In this document: positions 1 to 10,075 of the stretch, piece by piece
How positions within the stretch are numbered: the stretch's first letter is position 1
Layout of the letters: each line of letters starts with the position of its first letter
Assembly (NCBI RefSeq): GCF_940807255.1
Contig: NZ_CALNWY010000001.1
Span: forward strand, 310,001-374,000
Origin: Mixta sp. Marseille-Q2659
GTDB taxonomy: Bacteria; Pseudomonadota; Gammaproteobacteria; Enterobacterales; Enterobacteriaceae
Direction: 5' to 3'
DNA: 64,000 nt
Notes under the pieces: generated by a model
The model's input: the letters and a program-made list of their open reading frames with translations, nothing else
Told to the model about the DNA's origin: nothing
Databases searched by the model: none
Made by a program: the position numbers and the translations under genes

Positions 1-122
1 AGCCGGTGATTTTCACTCAGCGTGGCTTCCAGTTCGTCAAGGTTAACGTCCGGCCAGATTTTGCCGAGATCGATACGGTCCTGATCGCTTAGCTTTTGCA
101 GTCGGATAATGGTCAGTTTCAT
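1..122 (-). CDS. panZ: PanZ (PanM), PanD maturation factor, N-terminal part only
   Basis: The first 40 codons of a minus-strand gene are visible; the rest lies beyond the window start. The N-terminus (MKLTIIRLQKLSDQDRIDL) matches E. coli PanZ/PanM closely. PanZ is a GNAT-fold protein that binds the aspartate decarboxylase zymogen PanD, promotes its self-cleavage to the pyruvoyl form, and links coenzyme A level to beta-alanine and pantothenate synthesis. The catalytic-fold core is not in view, so the assignment rests on the N-terminus and on position: panZ also sits directly upstream of and divergent from livK in E. coli. Confidence 0.88.
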   Translation of the reverse strand, partial: MKLTIIRLQKLSDQDRIDLGKIWPDVNLDELEATLSENHR

Positions 123-525
123 GAAATTACCTGCGCGCTGATAAAAGGCATATTGTAGCGAAAATGTGCAGAAAGGAACGTGTAACATTTTCTGTACGAA
201 AACAAAGCAATCTGTTTTTTGCCGTCGTGATAATCCGAGTAAACACTTATTACATGCCATGCAGCCAGCATAACACGCTGGCAAAGCGGCTAAATTCCCA
301 CCGTAACTGCCAGATGATTGTCCTGTGGTAAAGGGTAGATTTTGATTATCTCAGTTGATTTACAGCATAAAATTCCTGTTTAATAGACTGAAAAATAAAG
401 CCTTATTAATAAAATTGGCGCGTATTTATTCCTAACTCGTTCACATTAAACAAGTTTTGTTCAATAAGCCGCCGAAAATAATCACAACGCAAATCACAAC
501 AGACACAACAGATGGGGAAGTTCGG
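123..525. promoter_or_regulatory. panZ-livK divergent intergenic region
   Basis: This 403-bp AT-rich stretch holds the divergent promoters of panZ and livK. A ribosome binding site GGGGAAG lies just before the livK ATG. In E. coli the liv genes are repressed by leucine through Lrp, but no Lrp site can be assigned by eye here. No open reading frame with coding character is seen in it. Confidence 0.5.
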
Positions 526-1641
526 ATGAATATCAGTAAAGGTCGCTTAATGCTGGCAGGGTGTGTGGCTTTGGCAATGAGCCATGCCGCGCTGGCGGAA
601 GATATTAAGGTTGCGATTGTCGGTGCCATGTCCGGCCCGGTAGCGCAGTATGGTGATATGCAGTTTACCGGCGCTACGCAGGCGATTGCCGACATTAACG
701 CTAAAGGCGGCGTTAACGGCAATAAGCTGGTGGCGGTGAAATATGATGACGCCTGCGATCCTAAACAGGCGGTGGCAGTAGCTAACAAAGTCATCAACGA
801 AGGTATTCGCTATGTTATCGGTCACCTCTGCTCCTCCTCCACGCAGCCCGCTTCTGATATTTATGAAGACGAAGGCGTACTGATGATTACGCCAGCGGCT
901 ACCGCTGCCGATCTGACTTCCCGCGGTTATCAACTGATTATGCGCACCACCGGCCTCGACTCCGATCAGGGCCCGACCGCTGCCAAATATATTCTCGATA
1001 CCATCAAGCCGCAGCGTATTGCCATCGTGCATGACAAACAGCAGTACGGCGAAGGTCTGGCGCGCTCAGTGCAGGAGAGCCTGAAAAAAGCCAACGCGCC
1101 TATTGCGATGTTTGAAGGCATCACTGCCGGTGATAAAGATTTCTCCACGCTGGTGGCGCGTCTGAAGAAAGAGAATATCGATTTCGTTTACTTTGGTGGT
1201 TACTACCCGGAGATGGGACAGATTGTGCGCCAGGCGCGCGCGGCCGGTTTGAAAACGCAGTTTATGGGGCCGGAAGGCGTGGGCAACGCGTCCCTCTCTA
1301 ACATTGCGGGCGCAGCTTCCGAAGGCATGCTGGTCACTCTGCCGAAGCGCTATGATCAGGTGCCAGCTAACCAGCCGATTGTCGATGCCATCAAAGCGAA
1401 AAAACTGGACGCCACCGGGCCGTTCGTCTGGACAACCTATGCTGCCTTACAGTCGCTGGTGGCTGGCATGGAGCGCAGCAAAAGCGAAGAGCCTGCAGAT
1501 ATTGCCAAAAACCTGAAAGAAGGCCAGCCGGTTCCTACCGTTATGGGCGACCTAAGCTGGGATCAGAAAGGCGATCTGAAAGGGTTTGAGTTCGGCGTAT
1601 TCAAATGGCACGCCGACGGCACGTCAACCGCAGTGAAATAA
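526..1641 (+). CDS. livK: Leucine-specific periplasmic binding protein LivK
   Basis: This is the substrate-binding subunit of the high-affinity branched-chain amino acid ABC transporter. It captures leucine in the periplasm and delivers it to LivHM-GF. The ATG at 526 was chosen because it has a good ribosome binding site and gives a 371-residue protein close to E. coli LivK; an in-frame start at 457 would add an unlikely leader. Residues 1-24 form a signal peptide ending in AALA. The mature N-terminus ([19 protein letters not shown]) and the cysteines in DDACDPKQA and [12 protein letters not shown] are typical of the LivJ/LivK type I fold. It heads the livKHMGF operon, and a perfect hairpin separates it from livH. 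Confidence 0.95.
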   Translation: MNISKGRLMLAGCVALAMSHAALAEDIKVAIVGAMSGPVAQYGDMQFTGATQAIADINAKGGVNGNKLVAVKYDDACDPKQAVAVANKVINEGIRYVIGHLCSSSTQPASDIYEDEGVLMITPAATAADLTSRGYQLIMRTTGLDSDQGPTAAKYILDTIKPQRIAIVHDKQQYGEGLARSVQESLKKANAPIAMFEGITAGDKDFSTLVARLKKENIDFVYFGGYYPEMGQIVRQARAAGLKTQFMGPEGVGNASLSNIAGAASEGMLVTLPKRYDQVPANQPIVDAIKAKKLDATGPFVWTTYAALQSLVAGMERSKSEEPADIAKNLKEGQPVPTVMGDLSWDQKGDLKGFEFGVFKWHADGTSTAVK

Positions 1642-1668
1642 ACCACGATTTTAGAATACGGATCGTTT

Positions 1669-1690
1669 GGGGTCAGGTACGCCTGACCCC
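1669..1690 (+). terminator. Intercistronic hairpin between livK and livH
   Basis: A perfect 9-bp stem, GGGGTCAGG with CCTGACCCC, encloses a TACG tetraloop shortly after the livK stop codon. No T-run follows at once, so full termination is unlikely. It more probably protects the livK 3' end or attenuates read-through, giving more binding protein than membrane subunits. Confidence 0.6.
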
Positions 1691-1769
1691 TGTTCTATCC
1701 TGCACTACGTGAAGACGGACGTTTTTTTGCTGTTGGCGGTGCCCGCGCAGCTTTGTTGGGGTTTATCTT

Positions 1770-2696
1770 ATGTCCGAGCAGTTTCTCTATTTTATTCAGC
1801 AGTTGCTTAACGGCGTGACCTTAGGCAGCACTTACGCGCTGATTGCCATCGGTTACACCATGGTTTACGGCATTATCGGCATGATCAACTTCGCACATGG
1901 CGAAGTGTATATGATCGGCAGCTATGTCTCTTTTATCGTTATCGCCGCGCTGATGATGGTCGGCATCGACGTTAGCTGGGTGTTAATCGGCGCCGGTTTC
2001 CTTGCCGCCATTGTCATTGCCAGCGCCTACGGCTGGAGCATCGAGCGCGTCGCCTATAAGCCGGTACGCTCTTCTAAACGCCTGATTGCACTGATTTCCG
2101 CCATCGGCATGTCCATTTTCCTGCAAAACTACGTCAGCCTGACGCAGGGCTCGCGCGATCTCGCGCTGCCGGGCCTGGTCAGCGGCCAGCTTACGCTGGG
2201 CGAAAGCAACGGTTTTGCCGCTACCATCAGCACCATGCAGGTGGTGATCTGGCTGGTAACCTTCCTCGCGATGCTGGCGTTAACGCTGTTTATCCGTTAT
2301 TCGCGCATGGGCCGCGCCTGCCGCGCCTGCGCCGAAGATTTAAAAATGGCCAGCCTGTTGGGGATTAACACCGATCGGGTGATTTCCCTGACCTTTGTTA
2401 TTGGCGCTGCGATGGCGGCGGTCGCGGGCGTGCTGTTGGGGCAGTTCTACGGCGTGATCAATCCTTACATTGGTTTTATGGCGGGCATGAAAGCCTTTAC
2501 CGCGGCGGTATTGGGCGGCATCGGCAGCATCCCCGGCGCAATGCTGGGCGGTCTGGTGTTGGGCATTGCCGAAGCGCTGACCTCCGCTTATCTCAGTACC
2601 GAATATAAAGATGTGGTCTCTTTTGCACTGCTGATTGTGGTGCTGCTGGTTATGCCTACGGGTATCCTCGGCCGGCCGGAGGTAGAAAAAGTATGA
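1770..2696 (+). CDS. livH: Branched-chain amino acid ABC transporter permease LivH
   Basis: This is one of two inner-membrane permease subunits that form the channel for leucine, isoleucine and valine. The 308-residue length equals that of E. coli LivH. The protein is very hydrophobic with about eight predicted membrane segments, opening with a segment followed by the family motif [21 protein letters not shown]. The stretch [17 protein letters not shown] is the cytoplasmic-loop region contacting the ATPases. Its last codons overlap the livM start by 4 bp (ATGA), implying translational coupling. Confidence 0.95.
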   Translation: MSEQFLYFIQQLLNGVTLGSTYALIAIGYTMVYGIIGMINFAHGEVYMIGSYVSFIVIAALMMVGIDVSWVLIGAGFLAAIVIASAYGWSIERVAYKPVRSSKRLIALISAIGMSIFLQNYVSLTQGSRDLALPGLVSGQLTLGESNGFAATISTMQVVIWLVTFLAMLALTLFIRYSRMGRACRACAEDLKMASLLGINTDRVISLTFVIGAAMAAVAGVLLGQFYGVINPYIGFMAGMKAFTAAVLGGIGSIPGAMLGGLVLGIAEALTSAYLSTEYKDVVSFALLIVVLLVMPTGILGRPEVEKV

Positions 2697-3967
2697 AGCC
2701 CGTTCATTTTGTTAATGCCATCATTTCGGCATTGATGCTGTTAATTCTCGCCGCCTTTTTTATGGGGATGCGCCTTAATCTCGACGGTACGCGGTTAGTA
2801 GTCAATAACGCCGGCAGCGTGCGCTGGAACTGGATTGCCGCGGGTTGCGCGGTGGTCTTTATCTTTCAGCTGCTGCGCCCATTATTAGGGCGCAGCCTGA
2901 AGCGTAGCGGTCACGGCGGCTTCGTGCTGCCGAGCTTTGACGGCAGCACGCCAAAGCAGAAGCTGCTGGTACTGGCGCTGATCGTGGCAGCGGTAATTTG
3001 GCCGTTTATCGTCTCACGCGGCACGGTGGATATTGCCACCCTGACGCTGATTTACGTGATGCTCGGTTTGGGTCTGAACGTGGTGGTAGGGCTTTCCGGC
3101 CTGCTGGTGCTGGGCTACGGCGGTTTCTACGCCATCGGCGCTTACACCTTTGCGCTGCTGAATCACTACTATGGCCTGGGATTCTGGCAATGTTTGCCGT
3201 TAGCCGGTCTGGTTTCGGCGCTGTTTGGCCTGCTGCTGGGCTTTCCGGTACTGCGTCTGCGTGGGGATTACCTGGCGATTGTGACGCTCGGCTTCGGGGA
3301 AATCGTACGTATTCTGCTGCTCAACAACACCGCCATTACCGGCGGCCCAAACGGCATCAGCCAGATCCCGAAACCGACCTTTTTCGGTCTGGAGTTTAAC
3401 CGCAGCCCGCGCGACGGCGGCTGGGATACGTTCCATCACTTCTTTAACCTGAAATACGATCCCAGCGACCGCATCATTTTTCTCTATCTGGTTGCGCTGC
3501 TGCTGGTGGTATTAACGCTGTTTGTTATCAACCGCCTGCTGCGTATGCCGCTGGGCCGCGCCTGGGAAGCGCTGCGTGAAGATGAGATCGCCTGCCGCTC
3601 GCTGGGCCTGAGCCCAACGCGCATCAAGCTGACCGCCTTTACCATCAGCGCTGCCTTCGCCGGTTTCGCTGGCAGCCTGTTCGCCGCGCGTCAGGGCTTT
3701 ATCAGCCCGGAATCCTTTACCTTCGCCGAATCCGCCTTTGTGCTGGCGATTGTGGTACTGGGCGGCATGGGTTCGCAGTTTGCGGTGATTCTGGCGGCGA
3801 TTTTGCTGGTGGTTTCGCGCGAGCTGATGCGCGATTTAAATGAGTACAGCATGTTAGTGCTGGGCGCGCTGATGGTGCTGATGATGATTTGGCGTCCGCA
3901 GGGATTATTGCCGATGCAGCGTCCGCATCTGAAGCTGAAGCGTGATGAACAGGGAGAGCAGGTATGA
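2693..3967 (+). CDS. livM: Branched-chain amino acid ABC transporter permease LivM
   Basis: This is the second membrane subunit of the Liv transporter. The 424 residues match the E. coli protein in length. There are two N-terminal hydrophobic segments (about residues 8-27 and 44-62), a hydrophilic linker, and then the LivM core with the signature [21 protein letters not shown] near residue 120. A C-terminal region with [21 protein letters not shown] contacts the ATPase. It overlaps livH and livG by 4 bp each, so the whole livHMGF unit is tightly packed. Confidence 0.95.
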   Translation: MKPVHFVNAIISALMLLILAAFFMGMRLNLDGTRLVVNNAGSVRWNWIAAGCAVVFIFQLLRPLLGRSLKRSGHGGFVLPSFDGSTPKQKLLVLALIVAAVIWPFIVSRGTVDIATLTLIYVMLGLGLNVVVGLSGLLVLGYGGFYAIGAYTFALLNHYYGLGFWQCLPLAGLVSALFGLLLGFPVLRLRGDYLAIVTLGFGEIVRILLLNNTAITGGPNGISQIPKPTFFGLEFNRSPRDGGWDTFHHFFNLKYDPSDRIIFLYLVALLLVVLTLFVINRLLRMPLGRAWEALREDEIACRSLGLSPTRIKLTAFTISAAFAGFAGSLFAARQGFISPESFTFAESAFVLAIVVLGGMGSQFAVILAAILLVVSRELMRDLNEYSMLVLGALMVLMMIWRPQGLLPMQRPHLKLKRDEQGEQV

Positions 3968-4731
3968 GTCAGCCTTTGTTAACGGTTGAAGGCCTGATGA
4001 TGCGTTTCGGCGGCCTGCTGGCGGTGAATAACGTGGCGCTGGAGCTGCGTCCGCAGGAAATCGTATCGTTAATCGGCCCGAACGGCGCCGGGAAAACCAC
4101 GGTCTTTAACTGCCTGACTGGTTTTTACAAGCCGACCGGCGGATCGATTAAGCTGCGCGACCGCCAGCTGGCGGGGCTACCGGGCCAGCAAATTGCGCGT
4201 ATGGGTATTGTACGTACCTTTCAGCATGTGCGCCTGTTCCGCGAAATGACAGTGATTGAAAACCTGCTGGTCGCCCAGCATCAGCATCTGAAAAGCGGCG
4301 TTTTTTCCGGTCTGCTGAAAACGCCTGCTTTCCGCCGCAGCGAAAGCGACGCGCTGGATCAGGCTGCGAACTGGCTGCGACGCGTTGGGCTGCTGGAGAT
4401 GGCGAACCGGCAGGCGGGCAACCTCGCCTACGGTCAGCAGCGTCGGCTGGAGATTGCGCGCTGCATGGTGACGCGCCCGGAAATTCTGATGCTGGATGAA
4501 CCGGCAGCGGGCCTTAACCCGAAAGAGACGCATGAGCTGGATGAATTAATTGCCGAACTGCGCGGCGAACATAAAGTATCGGTACTGCTGATTGAGCATG
4601 ATATGAAGCTGGTAATGGGGATTTCCGATCGTATTTACGTCGTTAACCAGGGAACGCCGCTGGCAAACGGCACGCCGGAAGAGATACGTAACAACCCGGA
4701 CGTGATCCGTGCATATTTAGGTGAGGCATAA
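3964..4731 (+). CDS. livG: Branched-chain amino acid ABC transporter ATP-binding protein LivG
   Basis: This is a cytoplasmic ATPase subunit of the Liv transporter, pairing with LivF. The Walker A motif GPNGAGKT is at residues 38-45. A Q-loop FQHVRLF, the signature region [12 protein letters not shown] (a variant of LSGGQ usual for LivG), Walker B ILMLDEP and the switch histidine in LLIEHDM follow in order. The 255-residue length equals E. coli LivG. The gene overlaps livM by 4 bp and its TAA is one base before the livF ATG. Confidence 0.95.
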   Translation: MSQPLLTVEGLMMRFGGLLAVNNVALELRPQEIVSLIGPNGAGKTTVFNCLTGFYKPTGGSIKLRDRQLAGLPGQQIARMGIVRTFQHVRLFREMTVIENLLVAQHQHLKSGVFSGLLKTPAFRRSESDALDQAANWLRRVGLLEMANRQAGNLAYGQQRRLEIARCMVTRPEILMLDEPAAGLNPKETHELDELIAELRGEHKVSVLLIEHDMKLVMGISDRIYVVNQGTPLANGTPEEIRNNPDVIRAYLGEA

Positions 4732-4732
4732 A

Positions 4733-5446
4733 ATGGCGAATCCGATGTTAACGCTTAGCAAGGTCAGCGCGCACTACGGCAAGATTCAGGCGCTGCATCA
4801 GGTTAGCCTGCATATCAATCAGGGCGAAATCGTCACGCTGATTGGTGCCAACGGCGCGGGAAAAACCACGCTGCTCGGCACGCTGTGCGGCGATCCGCGT
4901 GCAACTGAAGGCGTCATTACTTTCGATGGCAAAACCATTACCGACTGGCAAACGGCGCGCATTATGCGCGAGGCGATTGCCATCGTGCCGGAAGGGCGGC
5001 GGGTTTTCTCACGCATGACGGTGGAGGAGAACCTGGCGATGGGCGGCTTCTTCGCCAGCCGCCAGCAATATCAACAGCGTATTGAGCGGGTATACGATCT
5101 GTTCCCGCGCCTCCATGAGCGCCGCATTCAACGTGCGGGCACCATGTCGGGCGGTGAGCAGCAGATGCTGGCGATTGGCCGCGCACTGATGAGCCAGCCG
5201 CGCCTGCTGCTGTTGGACGAACCTTCTCTGGGACTGGCGCCGATAATCATCCAGCAGATCTTCGACACCATCGAACAGCTGCGTCAGGAAGGCATGACCA
5301 TCTTCCTGGTCGAGCAAAACGCCAACCAGGCGCTGAAGCTGGCCGATCGCGGCTACGTGCTGGAAAACGGCCACGTCGTGCTGGAGGACAGCGGCGACGC
5401 GCTACTGGCCAACGAAGCGGTACGCAGCGCCTACCTCGGCGCCTAG
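4733..5446 (+). CDS. livF: Branched-chain amino acid ABC transporter ATP-binding protein LivF
   Basis: This is the second ATPase of the Liv transporter. The ATG at 4733 follows the livG stop by one base and gives 237 residues as in E. coli; an upstream in-frame start would only add four residues overlapping livG. The Walker A motif GANGAGKT is at 38-45, the signature is MSGGEQQMLAIGRAL, Walker B is LLLLDEPSLGLAP, and the H-loop position holds glutamine (FLVEQN), which is normal for LivF. It is the last gene of the operon. Confidence 0.95.
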   Translation: MANPMLTLSKVSAHYGKIQALHQVSLHINQGEIVTLIGANGAGKTTLLGTLCGDPRATEGVITFDGKTITDWQTARIMREAIAIVPEGRRVFSRMTVEENLAMGGFFASRQQYQQRIERVYDLFPRLHERRIQRAGTMSGGEQQMLAIGRALMSQPRLLLLDEPSLGLAPIIIQQIFDTIEQLRQEGMTIFLVEQNANQALKLADRGYVLENGHVVLEDSGDALLANEAVRSAYLGA

Positions 5447-5740
5447 CCATCGGGAAGAAAGCAGACGGCACTCAAAGCCCAGGGCAATCGTCAACTGATA
5501 ACACCAGAGCCTTGGGTAAGCGTCTACAGACACCCAAAGCCTGAAGCGAGACAGGCCCCGGCCAAGAGTAAAGCGTCCCGCGCCATGGGAGGCGCGGGCC
5601 GTGCCCGTCATGGATGACGGCAGTTGCGTCTTTACGGAAGGCCGGGGCCTTTCTCGCAGACATCGCCCATACAGACGACACCTCACAGCAGCCGTCCTCG
5701 TTGAGGCTGTTGCCAGGAATCCACCTGCGCTCCTCACTCC
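5447..5740. repeat. Palindromic intergenic element, possible dispersed repeat or structured RNA
   Basis: Between livF and ugpB lies a dense set of inverted repeats. The largest pairs GCGAGACAGGCCCCGGCC (5546-5563) with 5640-5657 over 18 bp with one mismatch. Inside it are a CCCGCGCC/GGCGCGGG hairpin (5577-5598) and a CCGTCAT/ATGACGG hairpin (5605-5620), so the unit folds as a cloverleaf-like shape. A further CTTGGGT/ACCCAAAG pair lies around 5515-5538. No believable gene is present: open frames on both strands merely run through the palindromes. It could be a non-coding dispersed repeat (MITE-like), a terminator for livF, or a structured RNA. I do not recognise it as ERIC or REP. Confidence 0.55.
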
Positions 5741-5759
5741 AAAAACCATTGCAACCTCG

Positions 5760-5812
5760 CCGTCATCTTTCCGTCATTTAACGGTTATCTCTCCGTCATT
5801 TTCCCGTGTCAT
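5760..5812 (+). promoter_or_regulatory. PhoB (Pho box) array upstream of ugpB
   Basis: Five 7-mers related to CTGTCAT recur with an exact 11-bp period: CCGTCAT at 5760, CCGTCAT at 5771, CGGTTAT at 5782, CCGTCAT at 5793 and a weaker CCGTGTC at 5804. A Pho box is two such 7-mers separated by 4 bp, so this array offers two clear boxes plus a degenerate extension. It lies about 60-115 bp before the ugpB ATG. In E. coli the ugp operon is activated by PhoB under phosphate limitation, which fits. Confidence 0.8.
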
Positions 5813-5874
5813 GTTACTTCGCGAACAAAAAAAGCGTGATTTCGCGCATACCTACAATGTGACAGGAAAATGCT

Positions 5875-7194
5875 ATGTCCTCATTCTCGTTTCGTCATAC
5901 CGCTCTCAGCATGGCGCTGGGGCTGGCACTGAGCGGCAACGCCCTGGCCGCGACGGAAATCCCGTTCTGGCACTCCATGGAAGGTGAATTAGGCAAAGAA
6001 GTTGACTCTTTGGCACAACGTTTTAACCAGGCCCACCCCGATTACAAAATCGTCCCGGTTTATAAAGGCAACTACGAGCAAAGCCTGGCGGCAGGCATCG
6101 CCGCCGTGCGTACCGGCAAAGCGCCCGCGATCCTGCAGGTATACGAAGTCGGCACCGCCACCATGATGGCCTCAAAAGCGATTAAACCGGTCTATCAGGT
6201 CTTTACCGACGCTGGCATCAAATTCGATGAATCACAGTTTGTGCCGACCGTCTCCGGCTACTACACCGATGCGAAAAGCGGCCACCTGCTGTCCCAGCCG
6301 TTTAACAGCTCCACGCCGGTTCTCTATTACAACAAAGACGCCTTCAAAAAAGCCGGACTCGATCCTGAACAGCCGCCAAAAACCTGGCAACAGCTGGCAA
6401 AAGATACCGAAGCGCTGCGCAAAGCGGGCATGAAATGCGGCTACGCCAGCGGCTGGCAGGGCTGGATCCAGATTGAAAACTTCAGCGCCTGGCACGGCCT
6501 GCCGGTTGCCACCGAAAACAACGGCTTTGGCGGCACCAGCGCCGAACTGATTTTCAACAAGCCAGAACAGGTACGCCACATCGCCATGCTGGAAGAGATG
6601 AACAAGAAAGGGGACTTCACCTACTTTGGCCGTAAAGATGAATCCACCGAGAAGTTCTATAACGGCGACTGCGCCATCACCACCGCTTCATCGGGATCGC
6701 TGGCGGACATTCGTCAACACGCTAAATTTAACTACGGCGTCGGCATGATGCCGTATGACGAAACCGTATCGAACGCGCCGCAGAACGCCATTATCGGCGG
6801 CGCCAGCCTGTGGGTCATGCAGGGCAAAGACAACCCGACCTATAAAGGCGTGGCGGAATTCCTGCAATTCCTGACCCAGCCGGAAATCGCTGCCGAATGG
6901 CATCAAAAAACCGGCTATCTGCCGATTACCAAAGCGGCTTACGAGCTGACGCGCCAGCAGGGTTTCTATGACCAAAACCCAGGCGCCGACATCGCCACGC
7001 GCCAGATGCTGAACAAACCGCCGCTGCCTTACACCAAAGGCCTGCGCCTCGGCAACATGCCGCAAATCCGCACCATCGTTGATGAAGAACTGGAAAGCGT
7101 CTGGAACGGCAGCAAAACGCCGCAGGCCGCGCTTGACTCCGCCGTGCAACGCGGCAACGTACTGCTGCGTCGCTTTGAACAGCAGGTGAAATAA
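5875..7194 (+). CDS. ugpB: sn-Glycerol-3-phosphate periplasmic binding protein UgpB
   Basis: This is the periplasmic receptor of the Ugp ABC importer, which takes up glycerol-3-phosphate and glycerophosphodiesters as a phosphate source. The 439 residues begin with a signal peptide ending near NALA-A (about residue 24). The mature part starts with [20 protein letters not shown] as in E. coli UgpB, and later motifs such as [22 protein letters not shown] and [10 protein letters not shown] match the ligand-binding family. It follows the Pho box array and heads ugpBAECQ. Confidence 0.95.
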   Translation: MSSFSFRHTALSMALGLALSGNALAATEIPFWHSMEGELGKEVDSLAQRFNQAHPDYKIVPVYKGNYEQSLAAGIAAVRTGKAPAILQVYEVGTATMMASKAIKPVYQVFTDAGIKFDESQFVPTVSGYYTDAKSGHLLSQPFNSSTPVLYYNKDAFKKAGLDPEQPPKTWQQLAKDTEALRKAGMKCGYASGWQGWIQIENFSAWHGLPVATENNGFGGTSAELIFNKPEQVRHIAMLEEMNKKGDFTYFGRKDESTEKFYNGDCAITTASSGSLADIRQHAKFNYGVGMMPYDETVSNAPQNAIIGGASLWVMQGKDNPTYKGVAEFLQFLTQPEIAAEWHQKTGYLPITKAAYELTRQQGFYDQNPGADIATRQMLNKPPLPYTKGLRLGNMPQIRTIVDEELESVWNGSKTPQAALDSAVQRGNVLLRRFEQQVK

Positions 7195-7200
7195 CGCAAA

Positions 7201-7224
7201 ACCGGGCTGCGTTGGCAGCCCGGT
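7201..7224 (+). terminator. Intercistronic hairpin between ugpB and ugpA
   Basis: A perfect 10-bp stem, ACCGGGCTGC with GCAGCCCGGT, closes a GTTG loop directly after the ugpB stop. No T-run follows. As with the livK-livH hairpin, it probably stabilises the binding-protein message or partly attenuates transcription into ugpA. Confidence 0.6.
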
Positions 7225-7268
7225 CTCCTGCGCCGCACCGGTTTATCGATCTGTTATGGAATCACCGC

Positions 7269-8156
7269 ATGTCGAGTTCTCGTCCCGTTTTCCAGTCGCG
7301 CTGGCTGCCCTGGGTACTGGTTTTTCCGCAGCTGCTTATTACGCTGATCTTCTTTATCTGGCCCGCCGGAGAAGCGCTCTGGTACTCCGTCCAGAGCGTC
7401 GATCCCTTTGGCTTTTCCAGCACCTTTGTCGGGCTGGAAAATTTTAGCCGCCTGCTGGATGATGATTACTATCTTCAGTCCTTCTGGACCACGCTGATCT
7501 TCAGCGCGCTGGTCACCGGCTGCGGGCTGGTTATCTCGCTGCTGTTTGCCGCGCTGATCGATTATGTGCTGCGCCTGAAACGCTTCTATCAAACGCTGTT
7601 GTTGCTGCCTTATGCGGTCGCGCCTGCCATTGCCGCCGTGCTGTGGATGTTTTTATTTAATCCCGGCATCGGCCTGATCGCCCATTTCCTGCAAAGCATC
7701 GGCTACAGCTGGAACCACGCGCAAAGCAGCGGACAGGCGATGTTCCTGGTCGTGCTGGCCTCGGTATGGCAACAGATAAGCTATAACTTCCTGTTTTTCT
7801 TCGCCGCGCTACAGTCGATCCCGCGCTCGCTGGTCGAAGCGGCCGCTATCGACGGCGCCGGACCGGTGCGCCGTTTCTTCCATCTCTCGCTGCCGCTGAT
7901 AGCACCGGTTAGTTTCTTCCTGCTGGTGGTTAACCTGGTTTACGCCTTTTTCGACACCTTTCCGGTGATTGACGCCGCCACTCAGGGCGGGCCGGTACAG
8001 GCGACTACCACCTTGATTTATAAAATCTACCGCGAAGGCTTTGCCGGACTGGATCTCTCCTCATCGGCGGCGCAGTCGGTGGTGCTGATGTTTTTAGTCA
8101 TCGTCTTAACGATTATTCAGTTCCGCTACGTCGAGCGTAAGGTGCGTTACCAATGA
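7269..8156 (+). CDS. ugpA: sn-Glycerol-3-phosphate ABC transporter permease UgpA
   Basis: This is an inner-membrane permease of the Ugp importer with about six membrane segments. The ATG at 7269 gives [12 protein letters not shown] and 295 residues, identical in length to E. coli UgpA; in-frame codons upstream overlap the intercistronic hairpin and are unlikely starts. The EAA loop that docks the ATPase reads [20 protein letters not shown] near residue 200. The last codons overlap ugpE by 4 bp. Confidence 0.94.
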   Translation: MSSSRPVFQSRWLPWVLVFPQLLITLIFFIWPAGEALWYSVQSVDPFGFSSTFVGLENFSRLLDDDYYLQSFWTTLIFSALVTGCGLVISLLFAALIDYVLRLKRFYQTLLLLPYAVAPAIAAVLWMFLFNPGIGLIAHFLQSIGYSWNHAQSSGQAMFLVVLASVWQQISYNFLFFFAALQSIPRSLVEAAAIDGAGPVRRFFHLSLPLIAPVSFFLLVVNLVYAFFDTFPVIDAATQGGPVQATTTLIYKIYREGFAGLDLSSSAAQSVVLMFLVIVLTIIQFRYVERKVRYQ

Positions 8157-8998
8157 TTGAAAACCGTCGCGGGCTGGATATTTTCAGCCACGTTATGCTG
8201 ATACTGGGCATCCTGACCATTCTGTTTCCGCTTTGGGTCGCTTTTGTCGCCGCCACGCTGGATAACCAGCAAATTTTTCAGGTGCCGATGACGCTGATCC
8301 CTGGCACCCAGTTATGGCACAACCTGCGTGAAATCTGGCTGCACGGCGTAAGCAGCAACAGCGCGCCGATGAGCGTGCTGCTACTTAACAGTACGCTGAT
8401 GGCGCTGGGCATCACCGTCGGCAAAATTACCGTTTCGATGCTCTCCGCCTTCGCGCTGGTCTGGTTTCGCTTTCCGCTACGCAATCTGGTGTTCTGGATG
8501 ATTTTTATCACCCTGATGTTGCCGGTCGAGGTACGCATTTTCCCGACGGTTGAAGTAGTGGCTAATCTCCAGCTACTCGACAGCTATAGCGGCCTGACGC
8601 TGCCGCTGATGGCGTCCGCCACCGCGACCTTTCTGTTTCGTCAGTTCTTTATGTCGCTGCCGGATGAGCTGCTGGAGGCGGCGCGCATCGACGGCGCCGG
8701 GCCGATGCGCTTCTTCCGCGACATTGTGTTGCCGCTGTCGCGTACTAATCTGGCGGCGCTGTTCGTCATCACCTTTATCTACGGCTGGAACCAGTATCTC
8801 TGGCCGATTCTGATCACCAGCGAAACCCGTATGGGCACGGCGGTGGCGGGCATCCGCAGCATGATTTCATCCGGCGAAGGCACCACGCAATGGAACCTGG
8901 TGATGGCGGCAATGCTGCTGACGCTGATTCCGCCGGTCGTGGTGGTGATGGTGATGCAACGGGCCTTTGTTCGTGGTTTGGTTGAGAGCGAGAAATAA
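8153..8998 (+). CDS. ugpE: sn-Glycerol-3-phosphate ABC transporter permease UgpE
   Basis: This is the second permease of the Ugp importer. The 281-residue length equals the E. coli protein. The N-terminus [19 protein letters not shown] leads into the first membrane segment, and the EAA loop reads [20 protein letters not shown] near residue 180. It overlaps ugpA by 4 bp and is followed three bases later by ugpC. Confidence 0.95.
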   Translation: MIENRRGLDIFSHVMLILGILTILFPLWVAFVAATLDNQQIFQVPMTLIPGTQLWHNLREIWLHGVSSNSAPMSVLLLNSTLMALGITVGKITVSMLSAFALVWFRFPLRNLVFWMIFITLMLPVEVRIFPTVEVVANLQLLDSYSGLTLPLMASATATFLFRQFFMSLPDELLEAARIDGAGPMRFFRDIVLPLSRTNLAALFVITFIYGWNQYLWPILITSETRMGTAVAGIRSMISSGEGTTQWNLVMAAMLLTLIPPVVVVMVMQRAFVRGLVESEK

Positions 8999-9001
8999 AT
9001 T

Positions 9002-10075
9002 ATGGCAGCAGTAACCCTTCAGGCCGTCACCAAATCCTACGACGGCAAACAGCAGATTATTCAGCCACTCGACGTGGTGATCGGCGACGGTGAGTTTATG
9101 GTGATGGTCGGGCCGTCCGGCTGCGGCAAATCGACGCTGCTGCGCATGGTTGCCGGGCTGGAACGCGTCACCAGCGGCGATATTTATATTGATACGCGGC
9201 GCGTCACGGAGCTGGAGCCGAAAGATCGCGGCATTGCAATGGTCTTTCAAAACTACGCACTTTATCCACATATGACGGTGGAAGAGAACATGGCGTACGG
9301 CCTGAAAATCCGCGGCATGGGCAAAACGTTAATCCGCCAGCGCGTGCTGGAGGCGGCGCGCAGCCTGGAACTGGATGCGCTGCTGAAAAGACGTCCGCGC
9401 GAGCTATCGGGCGGCCAGCGTCAGCGGGTGGCGATGGGACGCGCTATCGTACGCGAACCGGCGGTATTTCTGTTTGATGAGCCGTTATCCAACCTTGATG
9501 CGCGCCTGCGCGTACAGATGCGGTTGGAGCTACAGCTGTTGCATCGCCGGTTACGCACCACCAGCCTGTACGTCACGCACGATCAGGTTGAGGCGATGAC
9601 GCTGGCGCAGCGCGTGATGGTAATGAATAAAGGTATTGTCGAGCAGGTCGGCACGCCGGTTGAGGTGTACGAACGTCCGGCAACACGCTTCGTCGCCAGC
9701 TTTATCGGCGCGCCGGCGATGAACTTGCTGGAGGGCCATTTCAGTCGCGACGGTAATGCCTTTGCGCTGGGCGATAATCTGGCGCTGCCGCTGGTTGAGT
9801 CAAAACATCAATGGGCGAATCAGGCAGCGACGCTGGGCATTCGCCCGGAACATATTCGCCTCGGCAGCCGGGAAAACGGCGGTATTCCATTGATTATCGA
9901 AACGCTGGAGATCCTCGGCGCGGATAATCTGGCGCACGGCAAGTGGGGTGACCAGCGGGTTGTGGTACGCTTGCCGCATCTTGAGCGTCCCGTGCCGGGC
10001 AGCACGCTGTGGCTGCATCTGCCCGCCGAGGCGCTGCACTTTTTCTCAGCTAAACACGGAGCCCGTCTGGAATGA
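9002..10075 (+). CDS. ugpC: sn-Glycerol-3-phosphate ABC transporter ATP-binding protein UgpC
   Basis: This is the ATPase of the Ugp importer, a member of the MalK-like group. Walker A (GPSGCGKST) is at residues 37-45, the signature is [16 protein letters not shown], Walker B is [16 protein letters not shown] and the switch histidine is in [10 protein letters not shown]. The C-terminal third (from about residue 235) is the OB-fold regulatory domain typical of this group, with GIRPEHI. The 357-residue length is normal. It overlaps ugpQ by 4 bp. Confidence 0.95.
   Translation: MAAVTLQAVTKSYDGKQQIIQPLDVVIGDGEFMVMVGPSGCGKSTLLRMVAGLERVTSGDIYIDTRRVTELEPKDRGIAMVFQNYALYPHMTVEENMAYGLKIRGMGKTLIRQRVLEAARSLELDALLKRRPRELSGGQRQRVAMGRAIVREPAVFLFDEPLSNLDARLRVQMRLELQLLHRRLRTTSLYVTHDQVEAMTLAQRVMVMNKGIVEQVGTPVEVYERPATRFVASFIGAPAMNLLEGHFSRDGNAFALGDNLALPLVESKHQWANQAATLGIRPEHIRLGSRENGGIPLIIETLEILGADNLAHGKWGDQRVVVRLPHLERPVPGSTLWLHLPAEALHFFSAKHGARLE

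Noticed and set aside
5402-5987. Open frames of 115-128 codons on both strands in the livF-ugpB gap
   Set aside because: They run through the palindromic element and into livF or the ugpB start, have no ribosome binding site, and their open character comes from the GC-rich inverted repeats.
8867-9271. Histidine-rich minus-strand frame across ugpE-ugpC
   Set aside because: It is antisense to two well supported genes; the histidine run mirrors a Met/Val-coding stretch of ugpE.
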